A stretch of 64,000 bases of DNA from Selenomonas ruminantium subsp. ruminantium ATCC 12561 (GTDB lineage: Bacteria; Bacillota; Negativicutes; Selenomonadales; Selenomonadaceae): NCBI RefSeq assembly GCF_000424065.1, contig NZ_AUJE01000001.1, positions 114,267-178,266 on the forward strand, read 5' to 3'. Below are positions 8,729 through 16,616 of this stretch, one piece after another. The notes under the pieces are model-generated. The model saw only the letters and a program-made list of their open reading frames with translations, made no database searches and was not told where the DNA came from. Made by a program: the position numbers and the translations under genes. Position 1 is the stretch's first letter, and each line of letters opens with the position of its first letter.

Positions 8729-9893
8729 AATTAAGTTCCTGTTTTCCGGTCAGGGCATGCCCTATGAAAAGGTCTGCATCATGGTGGCCATGGTCATCAC
8801 GTTATTTGTGTCGGTACTGCTCACTGGCAACATTGCCAAGGATGTTAAAATCGTTGTTATCGATTTGGATAATTCGGCTTATACGCGCGAATTGACCAAT
8901 CGCATAGATGCGTCGGAGTTTATGAACGTGACGGCAGTCTTAAATACGGCACAGGACCCCAAGGATTTATTCTATCAGGACAGGGCTTTTGCCGTGGTAT
9001 ATTTCCCCAGAGGTCTGGAAAAGGATAGATATACGGGGGTAGCATCCAATATTGGCGTGTTCTACGATAACACGAACTCGGCCAATACCAGTAACATCAA
9101 GGAAGCCTTAAATGAAATCGTGGGGCTCGATAATGCGGCCGCAAATGGTGATGTGGGCAGTACCAATGACAGCATTTACGGTAGTGTGAGCCTTGCAACC
9201 CGTAACCTCTTTAATCCGCAGGAATCTAAGGACAACGGGGAAACCTTAGGGTTTTTGTTCTTCTTTGGTTCCATGTTCTTTACCTTTGCGACCATTGGTA
9301 TGATACCGCGTCTTAGGCTGACCCATCAACTGGACAAAGTATTACTTGAAGGTACGCCGTGGGATTTGCTGGCAAGGCTCATTCCCTATGCCTGCTGTCT
9401 GCTGGTATCCTGGGTGCTGGGGTTGGCAGTCCTGCGTGTATGGGGCGATTTGACCTTTTCGGGTAATCTGTTTACGTTTATTTTTGTGCAGATTTTCTAT
9501 ATCTTTACGGTGGGAACGCTGTCACTGATGTTTGGCTGGACGGCGGCCAACCCTGGTATTGCGTCAAGCCGCATGATTCTCTTTATTCCCGGTGGTTTTA
9601 TTTTGGGCGGCGGTGCCGGGCCAACCACTTTCTTTGCGGATTGGGTGGTGAAGTTCAGCCATGTATTCCCGCTGACCTGGGAATTTCATTTTGAACGGGA
9701 TATCATAGCCCGTGGAGCAGGTTTTTTTGATATTACGCAGACCTTTGGCGCATTCCTCATCTATATGGGGATTGTGGGGATTTTATTCTGTCTGCGGTTT
9801 AATGCGTCCCGCAAGGAACTTTTGGCAAAACAGGCAGATGCAGAACGTCAGCATAAACAGATGGCAAAACTTGCCAAAGAACTGACAGAATAG
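8709..9893 (+). CDS. ABC-2 type transporter permease (YhhJ/YbhR-like)
   Basis: A 394-aa inner-membrane protein with the ABC-2 layout: a first span at about residues 22-42, a periplasmic domain (about 43-180), then five spans between about 185 and 370 and a charged cytoplasmic tail. It starts at GTG 8709 inside the end of the hlyD gene, with GGGGTGA upstream. Proteins of this kind normally pair with an ATP-binding subunit, but no ATPase gene lies in this operon; the next gene is a stress protein. Either a distant ATPase serves it or the family member works differently. Confident about the fold, not about substrate. Confidence 0.8.
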   Translation: MNSLRDEIKFLFSGQGMPYEKVCIMVAMVITLFVSVLLTGNIAKDVKIVVIDLDNSAYTRELTNRIDASEFMNVTAVLNTAQDPKDLFYQDRAFAVVYFPRGLEKDRYTGVASNIGVFYDNTNSANTSNIKEALNEIVGLDNAAANGDVGSTNDSIYGSVSLATRNLFNPQESKDNGETLGFLFFFGSMFFTFATIGMIPRLRLTHQLDKVLLEGTPWDLLARLIPYACCLLVSWVLGLAVLRVWGDLTFSGNLFTFIFVQIFYIFTVGTLSLMFGWTAANPGIASSRMILFIPGGFILGGGAGPTTFFADWVVKFSHVFPLTWEFHFERDIIARGAGFFDITQTFGAFLIYMGIVGILFCLRFNASRKELLAKQADAERQHKQMAKLAKELTE

Positions 9894-9904
9894 GGGATGA
9901 CGTT

Positions 9905-10447
9905 ATGGAAACAGCACAGATGGACACAGCTGCGATTATTGAGGAAATCAAAAAACGTCCCAAACAGGCGATAAAATGCGACCGCATTCTTCTGCCTACG
10001 GATGGTTCGGGGCAGGCATTTAAGGCCGTCAGTGAGGCCATTCATTTGGCGGCGGTGACAAATGCTGAAGTCACCCTGTTGATGGTCGTGGATTACAACA
10101 AAAATGTGGCGGCTTTTGAACAGGTCAGCCTGAGTGGTTATGTACCGGCGGAGCTTAAAATAGCTGCTTATCAGTTCTTAGCGGAACTCATGCATGTGAT
10201 TCCAAGTGAAATCAAAGCGCATACCCGCGTGGAAGTAGGTGACCCTGGGGAGGTCATTTTGAACGTGGCCGAGGAAGAAGAAAGCGATATGATTATCATG
10301 GGGACCCATGGTTTCGGCACCTTCCGCAGTCTGCTGCAGGGCAGCGTATCCAGCTTTGTCACGCAGAATGCCAACTGCCCGGTTATGTTGTGCAAGGGGA
10401 TGCCGGATGACTGGGATGATGAGGAACATTACATCAAGGGAAAATAA
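9905..10447 (+). CDS. Universal stress protein (UspA family)
   Basis: A 180-aa cytoplasmic protein. After an N-terminal extension of about 25 residues comes the UspA core starting ILLPTDGSGQAFKAV. The ATP-binding pattern appears near the C-terminus (MGTHGFGTFRSLLQGSVS, G-x2-G-x9-G-S). Members bind ATP or AMP and are made under starvation or stress. It follows the ABC-2 permease by 11 nt with AGGGGATGA as ribosome site, so it is the last gene of the MarR-controlled operon. The function of the pairing with an exporter is unknown. Confidence 0.85.
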   Translation: METAQMDTAAIIEEIKKRPKQAIKCDRILLPTDGSGQAFKAVSEAIHLAAVTNAEVTLLMVVDYNKNVAAFEQVSLSGYVPAELKIAAYQFLAELMHVIPSEIKAHTRVEVGDPGEVILNVAEEEESDMIIMGTHGFGTFRSLLQGSVSSFVTQNANCPVMLCKGMPDDWDDEEHYIKGK

Positions 10448-10456
10448 CATAAGCGT

Positions 10457-10500
10457 AAAAAAATACCGTGCGGACATCATGTGTCAGCACGGTATTTTTT
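10457..10500. terminator. Bidirectional terminator between usp and lactate permease genes
   Basis: A long A-run, then ACCGTGC paired with GCACGGT, then a T-run: the AAAAAAATACCGTGC arm matches GCACGGTATTTTTT. Because A-runs and T-runs flank both sides it can end transcripts coming from either strand, and both flanking genes point toward it. Confidence 0.85.
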
Positions 10501-10512
10501 ATGAAGTTTTAC

Positions 10513-12048
10513 TTAGCCAACCAAAGTCTGGCCGAAGTAAACGATAAGGCCCATTGCGATAACGAAGGGCAGATAAACCTTAGCGGCAAAAGCCAGCAGC
10601 TTGCCGTCAGCACCAGACGTTTTGATAGCGGCTACAGCGATGGCAATACTCTGAATGGAAATCATCTTGCCGGCGCAGGCGCCCGTAGCGTTAGCCGCAG
10701 CAATCCATGCCTGTGCGGCAGGTGTAGCACCGATAGCCTGAGCAGCTTCGGTCTGAAGTTTGCCAAAGAGTACGCAGCTCGACGTTGCCGAACCGGTGAT
10801 GAAGGTACCGATGGAACCGATAAAGGCGGCAATCAACGGATAAGCCGTGCCCGTTGCGGCAACAGCAGCTTCGGCAATCTCATGCGTCATGCCGGCATAG
10901 CCCATGACCTTTGCGGTCGCGATAACGGAGATAATCGTGAGAATGGTGAAGCGCAGGCCGTATACGGTCTTTTGGAGCACGCCGAGCATTTCGCCGAAAC
11001 CTGCACCCTGCTTGGCACCGCCGATGAAGGCAGCCAGGAAAATCAGAACGCCCGGGGTAGCAACCCAGGTAAAGGTGTAAGGTGCGCCGCCTTCGCCATC
11101 ATAAATCAGTACGGAGGACTTAATGAGATTCAGCGGGTCATGGATGGCCGGAATCAGTTTGGACGTAGCCAGCAGGAAGACGAAGATGAGAATGAATGGC
11201 AGCCATGCGGTAATGGCTTTGCCAGCCGTCAGCTTTTCGCCGTCATCTTCATGGGCGGGCATAGCGTAAGCCGGGTCATTGACCGGGAACATCTTGGCAC
11301 AGGCCACGATAGCACCCATAGCGCCGATAGAACCAGCGACAACAGCCAGTTCCGGGCCCATGGTAGCAGCTACGGCCAGTTCCGGAATGAGGAAACCAAA
11401 GGACGCACCAAGGCAGGTAGCAATCATGCCTTTAAGAGCCTTCAGGGAGCCGCCGGCAACCAAAGTCATAATGAACGGGCAGAGGATAGTCAGCGGTGCC
11501 AGCTGCAAACAGGTATAAGTAGCGAGCGTCGTAGCATCGTTGCTGGTGACATTGCCCAGCGTAACCAGAGGAATACCGATGGAGCCGTAAGCAGTCGGCA
11601 CGGAGTTGGCGACCAGGCAGACGCTGGCGGCTAAGATAGGATTGACGCCGATGCCAACGAGCATACTGGCAGGAATGGCGATAGCCGTACCAAAACCGGC
11701 CATGCCTTCCATGAAGCCGCCGAAGCCCCAGCCGATGAGCAGAATCAGCACGCGGCGGTCATTGCTGACGGAGGTCAGCATTTTCTTGATACCGTCCATG
11801 CCTTTCGTGTGTTCCGACAGATTGTAGGTAAAGATAGCGGCAATGATAACCAAAAGGATTGGCCAGCAGGCCAGAGCCACACCTTCCAGGAAGGCCTGGA
11901 ACGCATGAATGGTGGTCATGTCGTAAAGACCGATGCCTACGACCACCGAAAGCAGGAGGGCCAGCAGGCAGGCCTTGTGAGGCTGCATGTGCAGTACGCA
12001 CAGCGCTACAGCCAGCCAAAGGATTGGTGAAAGCGCAATCAGAAACAA
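10513..12048 (-). CDS. L-lactate permease (LctP/LldP family)
   Basis: A 511-aa membrane carrier with about 12-14 hydrophobic spans, moving lactate (or glycolate) with protons. Family stretches seen: GFGGFMEGMAGFGTAIAIPASML near residue 107 (read in parts), SVPTAYGSIGIPLV, and TGSATSSCVLFGKLQ in the C-terminal third followed by ANATGACAGKMIS. The start is a TTG at 12048 with AGAAAGGA 8 nt upstream; no in-frame ATG suits. It is slightly shorter than the usual 530-560 aa. It is monocistronic, ends at a bidirectional terminator, and has an intergenic palindrome repeat behind its promoter side. Lactate is a known growth substrate of selenomonads, which fits. Confidence 0.9.
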   Translation of the reverse strand: MFLIALSPILWLAVALCVLHMQPHKACLLALLLSVVVGIGLYDMTTIHAFQAFLEGVALACWPILLVIIAAIFTYNLSEHTKGMDGIKKMLTSVSNDRRVLILLIGWGFGGFMEGMAGFGTAIAIPASMLVGIGVNPILAASVCLVANSVPTAYGSIGIPLVTLGNVTSNDATTLATYTCLQLAPLTILCPFIMTLVAGGSLKALKGMIATCLGASFGFLIPELAVAATMGPELAVVAGSIGAMGAIVACAKMFPVNDPAYAMPAHEDDGEKLTAGKAITAWLPFILIFVFLLATSKLIPAIHDPLNLIKSSVLIYDGEGGAPYTFTWVATPGVLIFLAAFIGGAKQGAGFGEMLGVLQKTVYGLRFTILTIISVIATAKVMGYAGMTHEIAEAAVAATGTAYPLIAAFIGSIGTFITGSATSSCVLFGKLQTEAAQAIGATPAAQAWIAAANATGACAGKMISIQSIAIAVAAIKTSGADGKLLAFAAKVYLPFVIAMGLIVYFGQTLVG

Positions 12049-12208
12049 AAAATCAAGTCCTTTCTTAATATAAGACCATGAAAATAATATGAATAAGATA
12101 CTTCATTATATAAGCAGGTACTAAAAAATGTCAATGGGAGAATTAAAGGTTCTATCTTAAAAAAAGTGTGGAAAATCTAACAACTATCATAAATAAGTCA
12201 TAAAAGTG

Positions 12209-12338
12209 GCACCGGCCCATGAGGTCTTATTCCTGCGTTAGTAGGTGCAGAAGTGACACCAGCCCATGAGGACTTATTCCTGCGCTAGTACGCGCGGGGC
12301 GCGTAAATCGCTTAGGAACAAGTCCTCATGGGCCGGTG
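12209..12338. repeat. Intergenic palindromic repeat (element K plus a half copy)
   Basis: The 333-bp gap between the lactate permease and MFS genes holds a nested palindrome at 12257-12338. The outer arms are CACC(A/G)GCCCATGAGGACTT and its complement. Inside lie TTCC/GGAA and a core hairpin TACGCGC-GGG-GCGCGTA. A left-arm-only copy (12209-12250) sits directly before it. The plan (outer stem, TTCC/GGAA, inner palindrome) is that of the repeats at 17.8, 52, 54.7 and 63.9 kb, but the sequence differs. No T-run follows. Nothing else was seen in the gap apart from AT-rich DNA near the permease start. Confidence 0.7.
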
Positions 12339-12381
12339 AAGTTCATTGGTTACTATATTGTTTTCGCTAATGGCAGTATAT

Positions 12382-13728
12382 TTAGCCTTCCATGGCAACT
12401 TCGAGTTCTTCGAGTGTTTTCTGTTTGCTTTCCTTGCCGAGCAGGATAACAACTGCTGAGATAATGACAAATACCGAAGCGAACATCAGGAAGATGGTGT
12501 TCATGCCGAAGGCGTTGCCGAGCATTACGCCGACCAGCATGGGGGCCAGCATGCCGCCGATGCGGCCAAAGCCGGCGGCCCAGCCGCTGCCCAGAGCGCG
12601 GATAGCGGTGGGGTACTGTTCCGGGGTGTAGGTGTAGATAACGCCCCAGGCACCGAGGTTGAAGAAGCTCATAGCAGAACCCCAGGCGAGTAATGCAGTG
12701 GAGGTTTCGGCGTTGCCGAAGAAAAAGGAGCAGACGCCGGAGAGCAGCAGGAACAGGGACAGGGTGTACTTGCGGCCAATCACATCTACGAGCCAGGCGG
12801 CGGCATAATAGCCGGGCAGCTGGGCAAGGGTCATGATGAGGACATATTCAAAGGTCTTGACGACTGCAAAGCCCTGTGCATAAACGATGGAGGGCAGCCA
12901 CATGAAAATGCCGTAGTAGCTGAAGACGATGCCGAACCAAGCGAGCCAGAGCATGGCTGTACGGGTGCGGAACGGTGCACTCCAAAGTGCCGTGAATTTT
13001 GGCTGAGCAGATTTTTCCTGACGGGTCAGTTCAGACAGGTCAACTTCCCCCGTAAACGGCTGACTTTGAACGCCGAGTTTTTTCTCGAGCATCAGGATAA
13101 CGTCCTGCGCCTCTTTTATGCGGTTTTTCGTCAGCAGGTAGCGGATGGATTCCGGCATATGCAGGCGGATCAGGAAGACATAGAGGGCGGGCAGGGTACC
13201 GATGACGAAGGCAATCTGCCAGCCAAAGGCGGGAATCAAGAGATAAGAGATGCAGGCAGCCACCAGCCAGCCTACGCCCCAGAAACTTTCGAGCAGGACG
13301 ATGAAACGGCCGCGCAGATGTGCCGGCGCGTATTCGCTCATGAGGGTTGCGGCAACCGGCAACTCACCGCCGAGGCCAAAGCCGACAAGGAAACGGAATA
13401 CGAGCAGGGATTCATAGCTCCAGGACAGGGCACACATACCCGTAGACAGACTGTAGAGCAGAACGGTTAAAGAAAATACCCGCTTGCGGCCAATGCGGTC
13501 CGCCAAAGTTCCGGCGAGCACTGCACCCAATGCCATGCCGATAAGCCCGATGGAACCAATCCAGCCCACCTGTGCAGGCGTAAGTGCCCACTCTTTGGCC
13601 AGTACAGGCAGGACAAAGGCAATAAGCCCCGTGTCCATGGAGTCAAAGAGCCAGCCAAGGCCCGTCAGTAACAATAGCTTGTAATGAAATGTGCCCACGG
13701 GCAGGGATTCCAAGCGCTGCAAAATCAT
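12382..13728 (-). CDS. MFS transporter, sugar/aromatic-acid carrier type
   Basis: A 448-aa carrier with 12 predicted spans and a central cytoplasmic loop (about residues 195-240). The MFS signature GxLADRIGRKR appears after span 2 (GTLADRIGRKRVF), and its second-half counterpart (DVIGRKYT) is also present. R-F-L-V-G-F-G-L-G-G-E-L-P in span 4 resembles the AAHS/NiaP/SV2 branch, which carries organic acids or vitamins. The open frame extends to a TTG at 13758, but AAAGAGG before ATG 13728 marks the start. Two palindromes (13751 and 13803) lie upstream, between this gene and the divergent AcoR-like regulator, which therefore may control it. Substrate not determined. Confidence 0.85.
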   Translation of the reverse strand: MILQRLESLPVGTFHYKLLLLTGLGWLFDSMDTGLIAFVLPVLAKEWALTPAQVGWIGSIGLIGMALGAVLAGTLADRIGRKRVFSLTVLLYSLSTGMCALSWSYESLLVFRFLVGFGLGGELPVAATLMSEYAPAHLRGRFIVLLESFWGVGWLVAACISYLLIPAFGWQIAFVIGTLPALYVFLIRLHMPESIRYLLTKNRIKEAQDVILMLEKKLGVQSQPFTGEVDLSELTRQEKSAQPKFTALWSAPFRTRTAMLWLAWFGIVFSYYGIFMWLPSIVYAQGFAVVKTFEYVLIMTLAQLPGYYAAAWLVDVIGRKYTLSLFLLLSGVCSFFFGNAETSTALLAWGSAMSFFNLGAWGVIYTYTPEQYPTAIRALGSGWAAGFGRIGGMLAPMLVGVMLGNAFGMNTIFLMFASVFVIISAVVILLGKESKQKTLEELEVAMEG

Positions 13729-13750
13729 AATGAATACCTCTTTCCTAAAA

Positions 13751-13816
13751 TGCGACAACTGTCATGACAATGAAAAATAACAATATGCATTATACACTGT
13801 CTTGACACCTGTCGCA
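13751..13816. promoter_or_regulatory. Paired operator-like palindromes between MFS gene and regulator
   Basis: TGCGACAACTGTCA (13751-13764) and TGACACCTGTCGCA (13803-13816) are inverted copies of one another (12 of 14 positions) and each holds an internal GACA-NN-TGTC palindrome. They lie just upstream of the MFS start and about 200 nt before the regulator start. This is the expected place for the regulator's binding sites. Confidence 0.5.
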
Positions 13817-14010
13817 AGAGCGTTTTACTGATGTTTACGAATTTACGCGTTTTTTTTCCAAAAATGTAAACTTTTTTGGGGAAAGCAGTTGCAGGAAGCA
13901 TGCAGGCTTGTTAAAATGTAAGATACGAAACTTATTGACCGGAAATAATAGCGGTTGAAGATGCCGCAGGAAATGGTAGATAAAATAAGGATTTTTAGGG
14001 AGGACAAACT

Positions 14011-15930
14011 ATGATTAGAGAGCATCGGAGCCGTGCTAAGCTCGAAGCCTATTATGAAAAATTTGCCCGTGATGGTGTACTGGACCCTAACGTACATCCA
14101 TGGGTGGCGGATTCCTGGCAGCAGAGCAAAAAACATGGCGTGGGAACGGAAAAGATGGCCATTCATCATCTGCTGTCGAAAGAGGCGTTTCACGAACTGC
14201 AGTTGAAGCATGCAGATGCCATTGAATATTTAAGCGACCTCAGTGATGGTATCAAGGAATTTTTCCAGGAATACAATCTGAGCCTGTTGCTGATTGATGC
14301 GGATTGTACGGTTCTCAAGAGCTATTCCCTGCCCTTTTATCAGATGACCCCCGGTGAAATCGAGGGGGCTAATGTAGGCATTGATCAGGTGGGCACTTCT
14401 TCCATTAGTGTCGCCTTGGAGCATAAGGCACCTTTTTGGATGTTCGGCCCGGAAATGTGGGTCAAGGAATGTCAGCTCGGCGATGCCTGTTCGGCGCCGG
14501 TGATTGTAGCCGGTGAACTTACCTACATTATCACGCTGGTTTCCATGGAACAGGTGGCCATGCCGCAGGATGCGGTTATTTCCCTGCTCTTTACCATGCG
14601 CAAGGCGTTGGAGCGTCATCTGAGTGAAGCCGTTCGCATCAAGGCTGAAGAAGCGATTTTGGATGCGACTCCCTTTGCGGTATACCATGTGCTGCCCGGC
14701 GGTGAAGTAGCCTATGCTAACCGCCTGGGCCATACCCGTTTGGAAGGTATTGGCGCCAAGCGTGATCCTGGCACGCGCCGCAGTGCATCCAACCTCAATG
14801 ATGTGATTATGAACTATCAGCATACGCCGATTTATAAAGGTTTCCGGGGAATCCCTTCTTATAATAAAGAAGTGACCTGGATTACACCGGCCAAGACTTA
14901 TGAGGATATTACCACGGTCGTGCCGTTGGAACGTGACGAAGACCAGGCTGTACAGAGTGTGGTTGTCGTTTCTATGCCCATTGAAGATTTGCGAACGCTT
15001 GTAGCCCATGCGGCTGGTTATACGGCTAAATACAGCTTAGGTTCCATGGTCGGTGAGGGCACAACCTTTGCCAGCGTTCGCAATAAGGCAGCCCGCGTAG
15101 CTAAGAACAAGCATCATGTGCTGATTCAGGGCGAGGCCGGAACCGGCAAGCAGCGTATGGCCCATGGCATACATCAGGGCAGTCCGCGGGCTGCCGGACC
15201 GCTGATTACCCTGCGCTGCGGCGATACGACACCGGAACTTCTGGAGCAGGAACTCTTCGGTGTGGTGCTGAATTCTGAGGTCAGCCATCAGGGGCGGTTG
15301 GAACTAGCCTCAGGCGGTACGTTGTTCCTGGACGAAATCGAAAAAATGCCGAAAAGCATCGCTAAAGAATTGGCAGCAGCTTTGAATACGGGCAAGGCCT
15401 GCCGGGTGGGCGAGCAGGTAGAGCGCAGCATTGATGTGCGCATCATTGCTGCCTGCGACAGTGATCTGAAACGTCTGACGGAGCGCGGCCTCTTTGACCG
15501 TGATCTCTATGATGCCCTGTCCAAGAGCATTGTGCGTGTACCGGCCCTTCGCAGCCGCCGGGAGGATATTCCCAAACTGGCTGCTCATATCATCAGCGAA
15601 CTGGCTGAACAGCATCAGATGGCGCCTAAGAAAATCCTGCCGGAAACGGAAGAGGTGCTGCGCAATTACGATTGGCCAGGCAATATCAAGCAGTTACAGA
15701 GCGTGCTGGAGTATGCCTTCTTCAATACGACGGAGTCGGAGATCAATCCTCATGACATCAGCCTGATGGGCGATGTGAAACCCGACAACAAGTGGAAAGA
15801 GGACAAGGAAGTCTTTGTAAAGGCCTGGCAGGCGGCAGGCGGCAATGTAAGCCGTCTGGCAAATCTCTTGAATGTCAGCCGCGTGACCTTGTACCGTTAT
15901 TTGAAGAAGTATGGATTGGAAAAGAAGTAA
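14011..15930 (+). CDS. AcoR-like AAA+ transcriptional regulator lacking GAFTGA
   Basis: A 639-aa regulator with an N-terminal GAF domain (about residues 60-210), a PAS-like segment (about 215-330), an AAA+ domain (about 345-565) and a C-terminal Fis-type helix-turn-helix (about 600-639, NVSRLANLLNVSRVTLYRYLKKYG). The ATPase has Walker A GEAGTGKQ and Walker B GGTLFLDEIEKM. The sigma-54 contact loop GAFTGA, expected after ELFG, is missing: ELFGVVLNSEVSHQGRLELA runs straight on. It therefore probably does not open sigma-54 promoters and may act with sigma-A, as TyrR does. It is divergent from the MFS carrier, its likely target. The start has GGGAGGAC upstream. Confidence 0.85.
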   Translation: MIREHRSRAKLEAYYEKFARDGVLDPNVHPWVADSWQQSKKHGVGTEKMAIHHLLSKEAFHELQLKHADAIEYLSDLSDGIKEFFQEYNLSLLLIDADCTVLKSYSLPFYQMTPGEIEGANVGIDQVGTSSISVALEHKAPFWMFGPEMWVKECQLGDACSAPVIVAGELTYIITLVSMEQVAMPQDAVISLLFTMRKALERHLSEAVRIKAEEAILDATPFAVYHVLPGGEVAYANRLGHTRLEGIGAKRDPGTRRSASNLNDVIMNYQHTPIYKGFRGIPSYNKEVTWITPAKTYEDITTVVPLERDEDQAVQSVVVVSMPIEDLRTLVAHAAGYTAKYSLGSMVGEGTTFASVRNKAARVAKNKHHVLIQGEAGTGKQRMAHGIHQGSPRAAGPLITLRCGDTTPELLEQELFGVVLNSEVSHQGRLELASGGTLFLDEIEKMPKSIAKELAAALNTGKACRVGEQVERSIDVRIIAACDSDLKRLTERGLFDRDLYDALSKSIVRVPALRSRREDIPKLAAHIISELAEQHQMAPKKILPETEEVLRNYDWPGNIKQLQSVLEYAFFNTTESEINPHDISLMGDVKPDNKWKEDKEVFVKAWQAAGGNVSRLANLLNVSRVTLYRYLKKYGLEKK

Positions 15931-15941
15931 GGAGAAAGATT

Positions 15942-16592
15942 GTGCGTTTACGTAGAAAGCCTTGGGTAGATGAAGCTATCCATGAATTTGATGCCTTTGT
16001 CATCAGCAAGGACCAGGAGATTGGCGAGGAGAAAAAAGGCCAGTGGAGTGAAATCTTTGGCCGCAAGGCGCCGCTGCATGTGGAGCTTGGAACAGGTAAG
16101 GGGGATTTTATCACGCAGCTGGCTGAACGCAATCCTGAGATTAACTATATTGGGATTGAGGCTCAGCAGGATGTACTCTATTCTGCTGCGAAGAAAGTAG
16201 CAGAAAAGGGGCTTACCAATATTCGTTTATTGGTATTTGATATCAATAATATTGAAAACATCTTTGCGGAAGGGGAAGTTGACCGTTTCTATGTGAACTT
16301 CTGCGACCCCTGGCCGAAGAAACGTCATGCCAAGCGCCGTCTGACCCATGTGGGTTTCCTGGAAAAATACCGCAAGCTCCTGAAAAAGCCCGGTGAGCTG
16401 CATTTTAAGACAGACAACCGTCCGTTGTTTGATTTTTCGTTGGAACAGTTCGAGGAGGCCGGCCTTAAAGTGCAGGATGTTTCCTTTGACCTGCATGCGG
16501 AGAACCGTCCGGATAATATTATGACGGAGTATGAGCGTAAGTTCAGCGGCTTCGGCGAGAAAATCAACCGCTGTGAGGTTATATTCGCATAA
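15942..16592 (+). CDS. trmB: tRNA (guanine-N7-)-methyltransferase
   Basis: A 216-aa enzyme that methylates G46 of tRNA with S-adenosylmethionine. The SAM pocket is VELGTGKGDFITQLA (about residues 50-64), and the family signature FCDPWPKKRHAKRRL is at about 121-135. The C-terminal E-x-K-F-S is also typical. The start is GTG 15942 with AAGGAGAAAG upstream, 11 nt after the previous stop; the frame stays open further upstream, but that part overlaps the regulator gene. It is followed after 24 nt by the FtsW-type gene. Confidence 0.92.
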   Translation: MRLRRKPWVDEAIHEFDAFVISKDQEIGEEKKGQWSEIFGRKAPLHVELGTGKGDFITQLAERNPEINYIGIEAQQDVLYSAAKKVAEKGLTNIRLLVFDINNIENIFAEGEVDRFYVNFCDPWPKKRHAKRRLTHVGFLEKYRKLLKKPGELHFKTDNRPLFDFSLEQFEEAGLKVQDVSFDLHAENRPDNIMTEYERKFSGFGEKINRCEVIFA

Positions 16593-16616
16593 GCGAAGGC
16601 ACAAGGAGGCTTTTTC

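Noticed and set aside
10468..11634. Long 388-codon frame on the plus strand opposite the lactate permease
   Set aside because: It is antisense to a clear permease gene, is rich in Gly/Arg/Ser/Asn as shadows of membrane genes are, and has no family features.
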